A stretch of 64,000 nucleotides of DNA, taken from assembly GCF_035325945.1 (NCBI RefSeq), contig NZ_DAOKYX010000001.1, positions 1-64,000 of the forward strand, given 5' to 3'. The stretch is from Parvibaculum sp035325945 (lineage in GTDB: Bacteria; Pseudomonadota; Alphaproteobacteria; Parvibaculales; Parvibaculaceae). This document shows, one piece after another, positions 63,307 to 64,000 of this stretch. Position 1 is the stretch's first letter. Every line of letters begins with the position of its first letter. The notes under the pieces are model-generated. The model was given only the letters and a program-made list of their open reading frames with translations, had not been told where the DNA came from and ran no database searches. The position numbers were made by a program, and so were the translations under genes.

Positions 63307-64000
63307 TGCTGCACCAGACCGCACAGACGGCGCGATGGCGGCGGGCCCACCCCCTTCCGCCCTTTCATGCCTGCCCGCGCTCGCTCGGCCGCGAGGCTGC
63401 CCGCCTTCGCATCGTCATCGTTTCGGATGCCGCGCCGCCCCAGGTGAACGGCGTCGTCCGCACGCTTGCCGAACTCACGCGAAGCCTCGAGCGGATGGGG
63501 CATGAGGTCATCGCGATCACGCCCGACCTCTTCAGAACCATGCCTCTGCCCGGCTACCGCGAAATCCGCCTCGCGCTCTTTCCGGGGCGCAGGCTTGCGC
63601 GGATGATCGCCGAAGCCGATCCGCATGCCATCCACATCGCCACGGAGGGGCCGCTCGGCCTTGCGGCGCGAGCCTATTGCGTACGGCAGGGGCTTCCATT
63701 CACCACATCCTTTCACACGCGCTTTGCGGAATATCTCCATGCGCGTATCGGCCTGCCCGAGTGTCTCAGCTACGCGGCGCTGCGCTGGTTTCACAGCCGC
63801 GCCTCGACCGTGATGGTCGCGACTTCCTCCTTGCAGGCGGAACTCGCCGCGCGCGGTTTCGGCAGAACGGCGCTCTGGTCGCGTGGCGTCGATACGGCAC
63901 TCTTTCATCCGCAGCCGGAGCTTCTCGGACGGCATTATCTCGGGCTTGAACGCCCCGTCTGGCTTCATGTCGGACGGGTCGCGGTGGAAAAAAATATCGA
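63306..64000 (+). CDS. GT4-family glycosyltransferase, cut by window end
   Basis: The first 231 residues of a GT-B enzyme. APPQVNGVVRTLAELTRSL is the N-terminal donor/acceptor loop seen in MgtA-like alpha-mannosyl and diacylglycerol glycosyltransferases; TTSFHTRFAEYL and LWSRGVDTALFHP follow, with VGRVAVEKNI at the cut, the start of the C-terminal half. ATG 63306 overlaps the phosphoesterase stop. Likely transfers a sugar to a membrane lipid; the pairing suggests a shared pathway. Confidence 0.87.
   Translation, partial: MLHQTAQTARWRRAHPLPPFHACPRSLGREAARLRIVIVSDAAPPQVNGVVRTLAELTRSLERMGHEVIAITPDLFRTMPLPGYREIRLALFPGRRLARMIAEADPHAIHIATEGPLGLAARAYCVRQGLPFTTSFHTRFAEYLHARIGLPECLSYAALRWFHSRASTVMVATSSLQAELAARGFGRTALWSRGVDTALFHPQPELLGRHYLGLERPVWLHVGRVAVEKNI

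Overview
The window reads as a chromosomal scaffold of a GC-rich alphaproteobacterium. Supporting marks are a CpdR-type response regulator beside an N-formylglutamate amidohydrolase, a DUF2336 protein, an HTH-citrate synthase fusion and dispersed GTCACCCCGGA-type palindromes. A Hyphomicrobiales or Parvibaculum-like denitrifier fits best, but the genus is only inference. One 100-N scaffold gap lies at 56087-56186. Coding density is high and most of the window is ordinary core or catabolic gene content.

Left third (1-31 kb): a Rieske oxygenase, an XRE regulator and DUF2336, small envelope proteins including a Rap1a/Tai-like protein, and a divergent pair of citrate synthase homologues, one with an N-terminal DNA-binding domain. 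Then come a phytanoyl-CoA dioxygenase pseudogene beside a palindromic repeat, a soluble CBS-domain histidine kinase, tandem MFS exporters, acyl-CoA genes (crotonase, acyl-CoA ligase, MaoC hydratase), msrB-ptrB, a DUF1254/DUF1214 pair with an IclR regulator, a GH5 glycosidase resembling eukaryotic-type glucosylceramidases, two serine hydrolases around a glutamate dehydrogenase, and a DMT transporter.

Middle (29-45 kb): two TauD-type dioxygenases divergent from a Crp/Fnr regulator, two nitronate monooxygenases around a LysR gene, AraC and DUF3703 genes, and an epimerase with a coupled 53-residue membrane peptide, divergent from a second LysR gene with two clean operator-like dyads. Next are glutaryl-CoA dehydrogenase, an Fsr-like exporter, the LdtD-MepK peptidoglycan pair, and sugar genes (GmhB-type phosphatase, RffA-type aminotransferase).

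Nitrous oxide reduction (45.8-54.6 kb): a complete nosRZDFYLX cluster on the minus strand, with four consecutive 4-nt stop/start overlaps from nosD to nosX. A TTG-N8-CAA Fnr/NnrR-like site lies between nosR and a divergent diiron ferritin-like gene. NosR is the membrane flavo-iron-sulfur protein, NosZ the periplasmic copper reductase, NosDFY and NosL serve copper-site maturation, and NosX flavinylates NosR.

Right end (55.7-64 kb): an AT-richer accessory patch holding a broken polymorphic-toxin C-terminal module that overlaps, by ATGA, a truncated immunity-like lipoprotein running into the gap. It abuts tRNA-Gln. Then tRNA-Pro, CorA, tRNA-Val, CpdR, N-formylglutamate amidohydrolase, a lytic transglycosylase, an LpxH-like phosphoesterase and a GT4 glycosyltransferase cut by the window end.
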